Shown here: positions 35,883 to 45,527 of the stretch, piece after piece
How positions within the stretch are numbered: the stretch's first letter is position 1
How the letters are laid out: each line of letters starts with the position of its first letter
Source of the DNA: Bacteroidia bacterium
GTDB lineage: Bacteria > Bacteroidota > Bacteroidia > NS11-12g > UBA9320
Assembly: GCA_020849295.1 (NCBI GenBank)
Contig: JADLGN010000013.1
Location: 1 to 52,088, forward strand
DNA: 52,088 bases
Direction: 5' to 3'
Program-made: the position numbers and the translations under genes
The notes under the pieces: model-generated
What the model was told of the DNA's origin: nothing
Database searches by the model: none
Seen by the model: only the letters and a program-made list of their open reading frames with translations

Positions 35883-37211
35883 ATGAGGATTCATTTTATT
35901 TCAATCGGTGGTGCAGTAATGCACAATATGGCAATTGCACTGCACGATATGGGAAATATTGTTTCAGGTAGTGATGATGAAATTTTTGAACCAGCACTTT
36001 CAAGATTAAAAATCAAAGGTATTTTACCTGTGAAATTAGGCTGGGAAACGTCAAATATTGATAACACTATTGATTTTGTTATACTCGGTATGCATGCACG
36101 CAATGATAATCCCGAGTTGATTAAAGCAAAAGAACTTGGGATTAAAATTTATTCATTTCCGGAATATGTATATCAGCACAGTATAAATAAAACACGTATA
36201 GTAATTGGAGGGAGTCATGGCAAAACAAGCACAACAGCTATGATTATGCATGTATTAAAGTATTATAATTTAGAATTCGATTATCTGGTTGGGTCACAAT
36301 TAGATGGTTTTGAAACGATGGTAAAACTAAGTGATGCCCCGATTATAGTAATAGAAGGTGATGAATATTTGACTTCGGCAATTGATTCTAAACCAAAATT
36401 TTTGTGGTACAAACCTAATCTTGCTGTAATCACAGGTATTGCATGGGACCATATTAATGTTTTTCCGACTTTTGATATTTATAAAAAACAGTTTGTTGAT
36501 TTTATTAATACAATTGATAAAAAAGACACATTGATATATTGTGAATCCGATGAAGAACTTAAAAATATAGCTGTAAAGGCAAATTGCAATAAAATTCCAT
36601 ATTCATTACCAGATTATGAAATAATAAATGGTGAAACCTATATTAAGCATAAAAAAGAAAAATACAAACTTTCAGTTTTTGGCAAGCATAATTTGATGAA
36701 TCTAAATGCAGCAATGAGAGTATGTGAAAAGTCAGGAATTAATAATATTGAATTTCTTAAAGCTATTTCAAATTTTACTGGGGCAGCCAAAAGACTTGAA
36801 AAAGTTTTTGACAATGGTAAAATTAAAATTTTTAGAGATTTTGCCCATTCCCCTTCAAAACTTAAAGCTACTGTAAAAGCAGCTAAAGAGCAATTTGAAA
36901 AAAGTAATATTATTGGAGCATTCGAACTTCATACATATAGTAGTCTTAATGCAGATTTTCTAAAAGAGTACAAAAACTCCATGGACGGTCTTGATAAAGC
37001 AATTGTTTATTACAATAATCATGTGTTTGAATTAAAAAAAATGACTCCATTAGATTCGGAATATGTAAAAAAAATGTTTGGCAATGTATTAGTTATCTGC
37101 AAAAAAGAAGATTTACTAAATGCTATTAAGCCGATAAAAGAAAATAGCGTAATACTGCTAATGAGCTCAGGTAATTTTGATGGACTTACACCTGATTCGT
37201 TGGTTTCTTAA
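35883..37211 (+). CDS. mpl: Murein tripeptide ligase Mpl
   Basis: This 442-residue Mur ligase family protein recycles the tripeptide L-Ala-gamma-D-Glu-meso-DAP onto UDP-MurNAc. It shows the N-terminal Rossmann part (MRIHFISIGGAVMHNMAIALHDMG), the ATP-binding loop GGSHGKTSTTAM, VIEGDEYLTSAID, the central LAVITGIAWDHINVFPT, and the C-terminal domain with FRDFAHSPSKLKAT. The IGGAVMHNMA start and the EGDEYL motif distinguish Mpl from MurC. The ATG follows a promoter core by 4 nt, so a leaderless mRNA is likely. Confidence 0.92.
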   Translation: MRIHFISIGGAVMHNMAIALHDMGNIVSGSDDEIFEPALSRLKIKGILPVKLGWETSNIDNTIDFVILGMHARNDNPELIKAKELGIKIYSFPEYVYQHSINKTRIVIGGSHGKTSTTAMIMHVLKYYNLEFDYLVGSQLDGFETMVKLSDAPIIVIEGDEYLTSAIDSKPKFLWYKPNLAVITGIAWDHINVFPTFDIYKKQFVDFINTIDKKDTLIYCESDEELKNIAVKANCNKIPYSLPDYEIINGETYIKHKKEKYKLSVFGKHNLMNLNAAMRVCEKSGINNIEFLKAISNFTGAAKRLEKVFDNGKIKIFRDFAHSPSKLKATVKAAKEQFEKSNIIGAFELHTYSSLNADFLKEYKNSMDGLDKAIVYYNNHVFELKKMTPLDSEYVKKMFGNVLVICKKEDLLNAIKPIKENSVILLMSSGNFDGLTPDSLVS

Positions 37212-37235
37212 AAAGTAATTAAATATAATCGGCAA

Positions 37236-38213
37236 TTATTCAGGCATCTTTTCTCCATTACGAAAAACCGTTTTTTCAATTTTGTTTTTTACTGGCTCAA
37301 TTGATTGGAAATATCTGTAAAGTGCTTTAAGGTCAATTTCGTTTAATCTTGAAAATGCACCCCATGGCATAGGCGAAAATTCATAAATAGGTCCCTGTCT
37401 GAATCGTTCAATAAATGCTTTTTGATTCCAATTTGCAATTACACCGGTTTCTTTATCAGGTGTAAGATTTGGTGTAATAAATGAAAATCCTCTTGCTTCT
37501 TCTATCATTCTGAAACCACCGGCAAATGGTTTTCCAACAAATTCTCCAGTTTTTATATTTCTTTCAGTATGGCAACCGTAACAGTTTGCAACTGTGTTTG
37601 CAATATATTTTCCATATTCTACTGTCGAGTCTATCTTTATAGATTTTTGAGGGATTTTTTTTGGATTTTCAGGTTTTAACAATCCAAAAGCACTCAATGC
37701 CTTGCCAAGAAAACTTAACTGAGAAGTTTTAACTTTATTTTTAACAGGAGGCTGAGAGCGTAAAAAGGAAATTATTGCAATCAAGTCTTCGTCTGTCAAA
37801 TCTTGATATGGCATAAATGGAAATAATACAGAATTGTCATGTTTTACAGAGTGTCTTAAAGCTCTTGCAAGTTGTCCGTCTGTATATTTTCCTATACCGG
37901 TTTCAATATCAGGGGTAATATTTGGGGCACGAAAAATTCCGGGCGGAATATCCAATTCCCATCCACCACTCAATGGGATTTGTAATCCTTTTTCTACATC
38001 ATTATATTTATCCATTGGAATATGGCATGTAGCACAATGAGAAGGTCCGTAAACAAGATATTTTCCTCTTTCAATTACAGACGAATCAGTGCTTGCTTTG
38101 AAATCGGGCAGTGCAACATCATACTTTTTATTCCAAGTACTTAAAATAAAAATTACAAGTACAGCAATAATGATGATTATTGCTAATAAAATTCGCAAAA
38201 TAATTTTTTTCAT
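37236..38213 (-). CDS. Membrane-anchored diheme cytochrome c
   Basis: This 325-residue protein has an N-terminal membrane anchor (about 5-25) and two class I cytochrome c domains with heme-binding motifs C60-x-x-C63-H64 (HCATCH) and C211-x-x-C214-H215 (NCYGCH). Candidate axial methionines are in FPFMPYQDL and EFSPMPWGAF. Each domain has the pattern of diheme gluconate or alcohol dehydrogenase-type cytochrome subunits, such as ADH subunit II. It likely passes electrons in the periplasm. No dehydrogenase or oxidase gene is adjacent, and it stands 105 nt after dagK. Confidence 0.85.
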   Translation of the reverse strand: MKKIILRILLAIIIIIAVLVIFILSTWNKKYDVALPDFKASTDSSVIERGKYLVYGPSHCATCHIPMDKYNDVEKGLQIPLSGGWELDIPPGIFRAPNITPDIETGIGKYTDGQLARALRHSVKHDNSVLFPFMPYQDLTDEDLIAIISFLRSQPPVKNKVKTSQLSFLGKALSAFGLLKPENPKKIPQKSIKIDSTVEYGKYIANTVANCYGCHTERNIKTGEFVGKPFAGGFRMIEEARGFSFITPNLTPDKETGVIANWNQKAFIERFRQGPIYEFSPMPWGAFSRLNEIDLKALYRYFQSIEPVKNKIEKTVFRNGEKMPE

Positions 38214-38318
38214 AGTTAATAAAAATTTATGTTATTAGATATTTAATAAAACAACATTAAAAATTTAATATATAAAATCAAAATAGTTAATTAAAAAAAA
38301 CTTTGATTATAACTTGAA

Positions 38319-39176
38319 CTATTTAAGAAATAGTAAATTAAATTTTGAAATTGAAATTTCAAATATTGATGATTCAAAATATTCACCATCTAAATGCGCT
38401 GGCATTTGTAGTTCACATTCAATTTTTAAATTATCAATTTTTCTAAATTCGAAAAATGAATTGTTGAAATTGTGTTTGCCATTTTTAATTATATCAAGGT
38501 AAAATATTCTTTTAATTATAGGTATTGGCTTAATATGCCACAAATCAAAATACCAGTCGGTTGGGTCTGCATTCGGAGCTATTTTAAATCCTCCACCGTA
38601 AGTAGGACCATTAGCTATAGCTATAATCAAAGCTTTCCCAAGATTTGTATCAAAACTTTTGAAAGTGAAAATTCCACTTAAAATAGCGGCGTAGTATTTT
38701 AATATTGGTGGAATATATTTAACCCTTTCATTAGCTTTTTTGGCAACCCAACCATCAAAACCAATTCCAAGTCCGTTAATAAATTTTTTACCATTACAAA
38801 TTCCAATATTAACATGCAATTCTTTTGGAGATTTTAGAATTCTTAAAATCTCATCTATTGTTTTGTCTTCATACAAATAAGTGGCAAAGTCATTTCCAGA
38901 GCCACAAGGTAAGATTATTATGGGTGTTTTATAATCATCAGGCAATGCATTTACCACATCATTTAATGTACCATCGCCACCTGAAATTATCAGCAAATCA
39001 ATATTAGAATTTTTGGATATTGTATTTTGTATTCCTTGATAATCGCATTTTGATTTTGTTAGGTATAGTGTATAATTAAACTCGAAATTTTGTAAGATTT
39101 CAAAAACTTTATTTATTATTTTAAGTGTTTTCCCTTTGCCGGCAACGGGGTTTGATATGATTAAAGCATTTTTCAA
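38319..39176 (-). CDS. Diacylglycerol kinase family lipid kinase (YegS/DagK-type)
   Basis: This 285-residue soluble lipid kinase has the typical motifs ISNPVAGKGKTL, IISGGDGTLNDVVNALP and LPCGSGNDFA, followed by a C-terminal beta-sandwich with NGLGIGFDGWVA and ANGPTYGGGFKIAP. It probably phosphorylates diacylglycerol or a related lipid in phospholipid recycling. It begins 1 nt after the mazG stop, so both are surely in one transcript. There is no membrane segment, which is normal for the DgkB/YegS group and distinguishes it from DgkA. Confidence 0.92.
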   Translation of the reverse strand: MKNALIISNPVAGKGKTLKIINKVFEILQNFEFNYTLYLTKSKCDYQGIQNTISKNSNIDLLIISGGDGTLNDVVNALPDDYKTPIIILPCGSGNDFATYLYEDKTIDEILRILKSPKELHVNIGICNGKKFINGLGIGFDGWVAKKANERVKYIPPILKYYAAILSGIFTFKSFDTNLGKALIIAIANGPTYGGGFKIAPNADPTDWYFDLWHIKPIPIIKRIFYLDIIKNGKHNFNNSFFEFRKIDNLKIECELQMPAHLDGEYFESSIFEISISKFNLLFLK

Positions 39177-39177
39177 A

Positions 39178-39945
39178 TCATTTTATGTTTTTTGCTTTTT
39201 GCCATATTTGTTCCATTTCTTCAAGAGTCATTTTATTTAGAGCAATATTTTTGCTTCTGGCTTCAGTTTCTATCATTTCAAATCGTTTTTTGAATTTTAT
39301 ATTTGTCTTTTCAAGAGCATCGTCAGGATTGATATTTAACCAACGTGCGTAGTTTACAAGTGAAAAAAGTAAATCGCCAAATTCCTCTTCTTTATATTTT
39401 TCATCAGCATCTTTAAACTCATTAAGTTCTTCTTCTACTTTATCCCAAACCTGATTTTTATTTACCCAATCAAAACCAACTTGTGCTGCTTTATCTTGCA
39501 TTCTGCTTGCTTTTACTAAAGATGGGAGTGAAGCAGGCACTCCTCCAAGAACCGATTTATTTCCTTCTTTTAGTTTTATTTGTTCCCAGTTTTGTTTTAC
39601 ATCGTTTTCGTTGTTTACCTTAGTATTTCCATAAATATGAGGGTGTCGAGTAATCAATTTTTCACAAAGACTATTAATAATGTTTGTAATATCAAAAGCA
39701 TTTTTTTCGCTTCCTATCTTGGCATAAAATACAATGTGCAAAATTAGGTCGCCGAGTTCTTTTTTTATTTCATTTAGGTCGTTTTTGATTATTGCATCAC
39801 TTAATTCATAGGTTTCTTCAATAGTTAGATGCCTCAATGTTTCGAAAGTTTGTTTTTGGTCCCAAGGGCATTTTTCGCGGAGTTCATCCATAATATTCAA
39901 AAGCTTTTCAAAAGCAACAAGTCTTTGGTCATTATTATAATTCAC
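39178..39945 (-). CDS. mazG: Nucleoside triphosphate pyrophosphohydrolase MazG
   Basis: This 255-residue all-helical enzyme hydrolyses NTPs and dNTPs to NMPs and pyrophosphate as a house-cleaning function. Two MazG domains are present: the first with CPWDQKQTFETLRHLTIEETYELSDAI and the metal-binding EIKKELGDLILHIVFYA, the second with FDWVNKNQVWDKVEEELNEF and EEFGDLLFSLVNYARWL. The start is GTG at 39945, close to a weak promoter core (TATATTCG on the minus strand). It is co-transcribed with the lipid kinase gene. Confidence 0.95.
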   Translation of the reverse strand: MNYNNDQRLVAFEKLLNIMDELREKCPWDQKQTFETLRHLTIEETYELSDAIIKNDLNEIKKELGDLILHIVFYAKIGSEKNAFDITNIINSLCEKLITRHPHIYGNTKVNNENDVKQNWEQIKLKEGNKSVLGGVPASLPSLVKASRMQDKAAQVGFDWVNKNQVWDKVEEELNEFKDADEKYKEEEFGDLLFSLVNYARWLNINPDDALEKTNIKFKKRFEMIETEARSKNIALNKMTLEEMEQIWQKAKNIK

Positions 39946-39989
39946 AATGCGAATATAGTTTTTGTAAGTAAAATTGAAATTATAATAAT

Positions 39990-39997
39990 TATGTTTG
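39990..39997 (+). promoter_or_regulatory. Promoter core TATGTTTG
   Basis: TATGTTTG is a perfect TAnnTTTG match. The ATG at 39991 lies inside this core, so translation of the PAP2 gene most likely begins at the next in-frame ATG at 40012, 14 nt downstream of the core. Confidence 0.55.
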
Positions 39998-40011
39998 CAA
40001 ATGAAATTTTT

Positions 40012-40593
40012 ATGATAGAGGCATTATATAATTTTGATATAGAACTATTTTATTTTGTAAATCATGTGATTAGAAATGATTTTTTTGATATGATAATGCC
40101 TATATTAAGAGGGAAATTTACATGGATTCCTTTATATATTTTAATAATTTATTTAGTTATTAAAAAGTATAAAAAGTCAGGCTATTTAATAATTCTATTT
40201 GCATTGCTTACTGTGTTTTTTAGTGATTTAATAAGTTCGCAAATATTAAAACCTTTTTTTGAGAGAATAAGACCCTGTAATATTGCTGATTTTGCAGACT
40301 GGATAAATCTACCAATTGGAAAAGGCAGTGGCTGGAGTTTTACATCATCTCATGCTGCAAATCATTTTGCTCTTGCTATATTTTTCTCACAAATTTTCGA
40401 AGGATTTAAAACTAAAAAAAGTATTTTGCTTTTATTTATACTTTGGGCTTCGGCTATTTCATTTGCCCAAGTTTATATTGGGTTCCATTTTCCTGCTGAT
40501 GTATTTGCAGGTGCTGTAATAGGAATTATTGTAGGATTAACAGGAAGCCTTATTTGTATGAGAAAAATTAAGAAAAGAAAAATTGATTATTAG
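40012..40593 (+). CDS. PAP2 family membrane phosphatase with a changed third motif
   Basis: From the ATG at 40012 the protein has 193 residues and about five membrane helices. Motif 1 is K80-x6-R87-P88 (KPFFERIRP), motif 2 is SFTSSHAANH with H114, and motif 3 is FAQVYIGFHFPAD with H159 and D163. Motif 3 normally starts with Ser-Arg; here the Arg position is Q153, and the PSGH of motif 2 is SSHA. The catalytic histidines remain. Likely substrates are undecaprenyl diphosphate or a lipid phosphate. Longer frames from 39829 overlap mazG and are rejected. It overlaps clpC by 4 nt, converging. Confidence 0.85.
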   Translation: MIEALYNFDIELFYFVNHVIRNDFFDMIMPILRGKFTWIPLYILIIYLVIKKYKKSGYLIILFALLTVFFSDLISSQILKPFFERIRPCNIADFADWINLPIGKGSGWSFTSSHAANHFALAIFFSQIFEGFKTKKSILLLFILWASAISFAQVYIGFHFPADVFAGAVIGIIVGLTGSLICMRKIKKRKIDY

Positions 40594-43142
40594 TTTTCCT
40601 TTTTATTTTTCTGAAAATTTTTCTTTTTAGAATTTTTAAATTTTATGGCAGATTCTTTTGGGTCAAAATCAACTTCTACTATATCTCCATCTGCAATATT
40701 TGATTTTAGAAGTTCTTCTGCCAATGGGTCTTCAAGATATTTTTGAATAGCCCTGTTTAATGGTCTTGCTCCAAAATCTTTATCATATCCTTTTTCAACA
40801 AGAAAATCTTTGGCTGCTTGTTTCATTGTTATTGTAAATCCTACGCCTTCAATTCTTTTTACAAGTTTATTTACTTCTAGTTCAAGAATTTTTTCAATAC
40901 TTTCTTTATCGAGTGAATTAAACACAATTACATCATCAATTCTATTTAAGAATTCAGGTGAGAAAAATCTTTTTAGAGCATTTTCAATTACCGATTTTGA
41001 GTGAGATTCGTTTGATTTTGTTTTTGCTGATGTACCAAAACCGACACCGGCACCAAAATCTTTTAATTGACGAGAGCCTATGTTAGAAGTCATAATGATT
41101 ATTGTATTTCTGAAATCTACTTTTCTTCCAAGACTGTCAGTTATATGACCTTCGTCTAATACCTGTAATAAAATATTGAAAACATCAGGATGAGCTTTTT
41201 CAATTTCATCAAAAAGTACAACACTGTATGGTTTGCGCCTTACTTTTTCTGTAAGTACTCCTCCTTCTTCATAACCAATGTATCCGGGAGGTGCTCCCAC
41301 AAGACGGCTAACTGCAAATTTTTCCATGTATTCACTCATGTCAATTCTTATTAGCGATTCTTGTGTATCAAACAAATACCGTGCAAGTGATTTTGCAAGT
41401 TCTGTTTTTCCAACCCCTGTAGGACCTAAAAAAATGAATGAACCTATTGGTCTGTTAGGGTCTTTAAGACCTGCTCTTGTTCTTTGAATTGCTTTTGCAA
41501 GTTTTATAACAGCCTGCTCTTGTCCTATAACTTCATTTTTTAAATCATTAGCCATAGTAAGCAATTTTGTTCCTTCGTTTTGCGAAATTCTTTTGGTTGG
41601 TACACCGGTCATCATTGCTATTACTTCTGCTATATTTTCATCTGTTACGAGATATCTATGTAATTTATTTTCTTCTTCCCATCTCGATTTTGCAATATCG
41701 AGTTGTTCTAAAAGTGATTTTTCTTTATCTCTTAGTTTTGCTGCTTCTTCATATTTCTGACTCTTTACTACCTTATTTTTTTCGTCTTTTATTTCTTCAA
41801 TTTTTCTTTCGAGTTCAAGAATATCATTTGGCACTACTATATTGCTCAAATGAACTCTTGCTCCGGCTTCGTCCATTACATCTATAGCTTTGTCAGGCAA
41901 ATGGCGGTCGCTTATAAAACGAACACTAAGTTTTACGGCAGCTTCTATTGCTTCATTTGAATATGTCACAGAGTGGTGGTCTTCATATTTATCTTTAATA
42001 TTTTTAAGAATCTGAATTGTTTCTTCAGGTGTTGCCGGCTCTACAAGTACTGGTTGAAATCTGCGTTCAAGAGCTCCGTCTTTTTCTATATATTGTCTGT
42101 ATTCGTCTAGTGTGGTTGCCCCAATACATTGTATTTCTCCTCTTGCAAGTGCAGGCTTAAACATATTGGATGCATCAAGAGAACCAGATGCTCCACCTGC
42201 TCCAACAATAGTGTGAATTTCGTCTATAAAAAGTATAACATCTCTTGATTTTTCAAGCTCGTTCATTACCGCTTTCATTCTTTCTTCAAACTGCCCTCTA
42301 TATTTAGTGCCTGCAACAAGTGATGCCAGATCAAGTGTTACAACTCTTTTGTCAAATAATATTCTAGAAACTTTTCTTTGAATAATTTTTAGAGCCAAGC
42401 CTTCAGCAATTGCTGTTTTACCTACTCCAGGTTCGCCTATTAAAACCGGATTGTTTTTTTTTCGTCTTGATAATATTTGCGAAACTCTTTCTATTTCTTT
42501 TTCTCTGCCGATTATCGGGTCTAATTTTCCGTCTTCAGCAAGTTTTGTAAGGTCTCTGCCAAAATTATCAAGAACAGGAGTTTTGCTTTTTGGATTTATT
42601 TTTTTAGGATCGTTTGGTTTGCGTTCACCATAAATATCGTCTGGTGTATCACTCGGAAATTCATCTTTTATCTCATTATGATCATCAGCTTGTGGAGGTG
42701 GTAATTCTGTCAGATTATCTTCTATTGCATGTCTGAATGATTCGTAATTAATTCCAAACTGTAAAAGTATTTGTGAAGCTATATTATCTTCATCTCTCAA
42801 AATAGAAAGCAATAAATGTTCTGTACCTATTAGGTCAGATTTGAATAGTTTTGCTTCGAGATATGTAACTTTTAGTGCTTTTTCTGCCTGTTTAGTAAGT
42901 GGAATATTTCCTAAATTTAATGGTCTTGAAGATGTATCGCGAATATTGTCTTCAATACTTTTCTTTAATCTTAATAAGTCAATTCCCATTGCTTTAAGAT
43001 GTATTAATGCTTTTCCTTCGCCAAGTCTTAAAATACCAAGCAAAATATGTTCGGTTCCGATGTATCCGTGACCAAGTCTAATTGCTTCTTCTCTGCTATA
43101 CTGTATTACTTCTTTTACGTTAGGTGAAAATTTTGCTTCCAT
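40590..43142 (-). CDS. clpC: ATP-dependent Clp protease ATP-binding subunit ClpC
   Basis: This 850-residue AAA+ unfoldase has two N-terminal Clp_N repeats (about 1-145), a variable acidic linker, a first AAA+ domain with GEPGVGKTA and an arginine-rich sensor, a UVR-like coiled middle segment ([18 protein letters not shown]), and a second AAA+ domain with [10 protein letters not shown] and [18 protein letters not shown] in the second domain is the ClpP-binding loop, so it should work with ClpP. The linker is rich in Asp and Pro. A promoter core precedes it, but I could not identify a CtsR-type operator. GAGGAG lies almost directly before the ATG. Confidence 0.96.
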   Translation of the reverse strand: MEAKFSPNVKEVIQYSREEAIRLGHGYIGTEHILLGILRLGEGKALIHLKAMGIDLLRLKKSIEDNIRDTSSRPLNLGNIPLTKQAEKALKVTYLEAKLFKSDLIGTEHLLLSILRDEDNIASQILLQFGINYESFRHAIEDNLTELPPPQADDHNEIKDEFPSDTPDDIYGERKPNDPKKINPKSKTPVLDNFGRDLTKLAEDGKLDPIIGREKEIERVSQILSRRKKNNPVLIGEPGVGKTAIAEGLALKIIQRKVSRILFDKRVVTLDLASLVAGTKYRGQFEERMKAVMNELEKSRDVILFIDEIHTIVGAGGASGSLDASNMFKPALARGEIQCIGATTLDEYRQYIEKDGALERRFQPVLVEPATPEETIQILKNIKDKYEDHHSVTYSNEAIEAAVKLSVRFISDRHLPDKAIDVMDEAGARVHLSNIVVPNDILELERKIEEIKDEKNKVVKSQKYEEAAKLRDKEKSLLEQLDIAKSRWEEENKLHRYLVTDENIAEVIAMMTGVPTKRISQNEGTKLLTMANDLKNEVIGQEQAVIKLAKAIQRTRAGLKDPNRPIGSFIFLGPTGVGKTELAKSLARYLFDTQESLIRIDMSEYMEKFAVSRLVGAPPGYIGYEEGGVLTEKVRRKPYSVVLFDEIEKAHPDVFNILLQVLDEGHITDSLGRKVDFRNTIIIMTSNIGSRQLKDFGAGVGFGTSAKTKSNESHSKSVIENALKRFFSPEFLNRIDDVIVFNSLDKESIEKILELEVNKLVKRIEGVGFTITMKQAAKDFLVEKGYDKDFGARPLNRAIQKYLEDPLAEELLKSNIADGDIVEVDFDPKESAIKFKNSKKKNFQKNKKEN

Positions 43143-43400
43143 GCTCCTCTGTTTATTTATGCCTTTATTTAATATAACAAATATACGACCAATTTATTTT
43201 TGTAAATAATGACAATTTTAATTTTTTACTTATTGCTTAATAAATTAGACAAAAGCATATATGGATTTGTTTAAAGCAAATCTTATATATTTGAATTAAC
43301 AGAGTTTTAGAGTATTTTTTTACTCAATATTTTTTTCTGAAACTTTATCTCTCCTCCTTTTAATAACTTGAAGAATATTTATATTTATTTCTGATATTTC
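43143..43400. other. Intergenic region between clpC and the beta-propeller gene
   Basis: The 258-bp interval carries the clpC promoter core and an imperfect hairpin with GATTTG (43264-43269) pairing CAAATC (43277-43282). There is no T-run on either strand directly after it, so it is not a convincing terminator. I see no coding potential. Confidence 0.5.
43178..43185 (-). promoter_or_regulatory. Promoter core TATATTTG for clpC
   Basis: On the minus strand this reads TATATTTG, a perfect TAnnTTTG match 35 nt before the clpC ATG, giving a leader of about 30 nt. Unlike most genes here, clpC thus has a normal leader. Confidence 0.6.
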
Positions 43401-45092
43401 TTATAGTTTACTAAATTTTCTAATTGGAATTTTAACACTATCGTAAAGTAGGCAAACTTGATATAAACCAGATGGTAAGCCCTCACAAACTACAGTAGCT
43501 TTATTGTTTTCAAATTCTGTAACAGCAACCTGTTTGCCTGAAATATCGTAAACTACCAACTGTGCACCTGTATAATTATCATTAGCTTTAACTGTAAATT
43601 TATCATAAGCGGGATTAGGATATAAAATAAACTGAGTAAACTTATTAATTTTTTTAATTTCTGATGATCCTTGTACTGACAGCTTAGCTACAAAAGAATT
43701 AATATTCATGCCTGAATTTGTTAATGTAGTAGAACCAATTACAAAATTGGCAGCCATATAAGCACCACCTACTATTAACCCATTTGGAGCTATTGCCATA
43801 GCATTAGCAATATCTAAATTACCTAACATACCATCTCCGGCTCTGTGTGTTGATAACACTGTTCCGTTATTTGAATTTAATCTGATAACTGAAACGTCAA
43901 AATAAGACATAGGAGAACCCAAAAAAAGTGTATCAACTCCATAACCTGAAATATAAACATTTCCATTATTATCAGCATCAACTGAAGTAGAATGAGAGTT
44001 TTCAGCATTATTCAATCGCACTGAGTAATGTTCAGTTCCATTTTTGTCTAGTTTTAGAAGGTAGCGACTATTTAACCCACTACCCGACTTTGCATTGTAA
44101 ACTGTACTAGATCCAAAAGCTAAGGCATCGCCTTCAAAATTTCCTGTTACATAAACACCGCCCGAATTATCTAATGCTATACCAACTGCTTCATCTGTTT
44201 TAGTGCCACCATATTCTTTTCTCCATCCTGTTCCACTATTTAATGGGATTTTTTCTACAAATATATCGTTGTAGTTAGGAGGATCTTTATAAACATTGCC
44301 TGCAACATATACATTGTTTCCTTCGGCATCAACTCTCATTGCTCTTGAACCACCATTTTCAGCCCCAATCTCTTTGCTAAACACTCTAATTACTTTTTGA
44401 AAAACACCTGATGAATTATATTTTACTAAAAAACTGTTTTTGTATTGAACACCAATAAGAGTATCAGTTCCGGTTGGGCCAAATTGTATGTAGGTTAATG
44501 AACCAAAACTACCTGCCACATATATATTTCCATTTATATCAATATCAAGTGCACGTCCTTCAACACCATTTGTACCCCCATCTTTAGCTCCATTAATAAC
44601 CATTTTTGCATCTCCGTCAGAGTTGTATTTTACAACAAAATAATTATTGTAACCAGGTCCAAAAGGATTGGTAACAGAATATCCGTTTCCTAAATCTAAT
44701 GTGGCTTCTTGTGTGTTAGCCAATATGTACACCATTCCGTTTGCATCTACTTTTAAATCTATGGCTGTATTATGATTGCTTGCTGTTCCTATTTGTTTTG
44801 CCCATTGCAGTACTCCTGCAGAATTGTATTTTACAAAAAAGATTCTAAAAAGTGTAGAACTGGGCAGAGTTGTAGAACCAAATTGTATCGATCCACTATG
44901 GTAATATCCTATTGCATAAACATCGCCGTTTGACTGATTTGTTGCAACTGCAACTACTTGGGATTGTACCGTACCGTCACCTTGACCTGATTTTGCCCAT
45001 GCCCAGTTTTGAGCTTTGCTATGCATAGAGCTAAGTATAAAAAATAGGATTAAAATAACATTTTTTAAAAAGTAAAGATTTTTTGTTTTCAT
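43401..45092 (-). CDS. Secreted SBBP-type beta-propeller protein with T9SS sorting domain
   Basis: This 563-residue protein has a signal peptide (NVILILFFILSSMHSKA) and about seven repeats of the SBBP/beta-propeller type, seen as repeated segments of the form VKYNSxGxxQW, DxNGNVYxxGY and FGSTTL. Residues about 485-563 form a type IX sorting domain with FILYPNPAYDKFTVKA, VVYDISGKQVA and LPSGLYQVCLL. It is likely exported to the cell surface or released. No enzymatic residues are seen. There is no promoter core of the usual form in front of it, and the next genes upstream are 279 bp away. Confidence 0.88.
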   Translation of the reverse strand: MKTKNLYFLKNVILILFFILSSMHSKAQNWAWAKSGQGDGTVQSQVVAVATNQSNGDVYAIGYYHSGSIQFGSTTLPSSTLFRIFFVKYNSAGVLQWAKQIGTASNHNTAIDLKVDANGMVYILANTQEATLDLGNGYSVTNPFGPGYNNYFVVKYNSDGDAKMVINGAKDGGTNGVEGRALDIDINGNIYVAGSFGSLTYIQFGPTGTDTLIGVQYKNSFLVKYNSSGVFQKVIRVFSKEIGAENGGSRAMRVDAEGNNVYVAGNVYKDPPNYNDIFVEKIPLNSGTGWRKEYGGTKTDEAVGIALDNSGGVYVTGNFEGDALAFGSSTVYNAKSGSGLNSRYLLKLDKNGTEHYSVRLNNAENSHSTSVDADNNGNVYISGYGVDTLFLGSPMSYFDVSVIRLNSNNGTVLSTHRAGDGMLGNLDIANAMAIAPNGLIVGGAYMAANFVIGSTTLTNSGMNINSFVAKLSVQGSSEIKKINKFTQFILYPNPAYDKFTVKANDNYTGAQLVVYDISGKQVAVTEFENNKATVVCEGLPSGLYQVCLLYDSVKIPIRKFSKL

Positions 45093-45371
45093 ATTAATTT
45101 TATTATTGATTTTTTAATTATTATTTTTTTATAAGTGCTAATATTTAATTAAATTAAATATATTCATATTAGAAATTTTAAACAAAACTAAAATAAAATT
45201 TTAAAAAAGATAAAATTATTTAATTTTTTAATTTAACTAATTATTCTATCAATAATTTTAGTTTTATTAGTATTATAAGATAATTATCAGCCCCCACAAA
45301 TCAAATTTGATAACAATTATTTTCAAAAAATACTGTTTTTAAATCATACCGATAATTATCCAAGCTGAATT
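45093..45371. other. AT-rich intergenic region
   Basis: This 279-bp stretch is almost entirely A and T. The 10-base palindrome GATAATTATC occurs twice, at 45279-45288 and 45351-45360, which could be a regulator site but may be chance in such sequence. No gene or terminator is evident. Confidence 0.5.
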
Positions 45372-45524
45372 TTATTTTTTTTTGGTTTTTTTATGCTTTT
45401 TATGAAAAAACTTTTTTTTGGGCGGTTCATCGCCAAGATATGAAGGGCATGTTTTTGCTTTACAACCAGTTTCTATTGTAATAACAGTAATTATTGTTAT
45501 AAAAATAATTATTACTTTCTTCAT
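45372..45524 (-). CDS. 50-residue lysine-rich lipoprotein
   Basis: The ATG at 45524 lies 3 nt after the stop codon of the patatin-like gene, and the 50-residue product starts with KKVIIIFITIITVITIE followed by the lipobox TGC, giving a lipid-modified Cys at residue 21. The mature part is CKAKTCPSYLGDEPPKK and then a Lys- and His-rich tail. I recall short Bacteroidota lipoproteins with a CPxxxG-type motif and basic tail, but no function is known to me. The tight spacing implies co-expression with the patatin-like protein. The strong signal and lipobox make a chance open frame unlikely. Confidence 0.72.
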   Translation of the reverse strand: MKKVIIIFITIITVITIETGCKAKTCPSYLGDEPPKKKFFHKKHKKTKKK

Positions 45525-45527
45525 TTT

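Noticed and set aside
45279-45360. Two copies of the palindrome GATAATTATC as an operator pair
   Set aside because: The surrounding sequence is almost pure A and T, so a 10-base AT-rich palindrome may well recur by chance; the copies are 72 nt apart and not near a recognised promoter.
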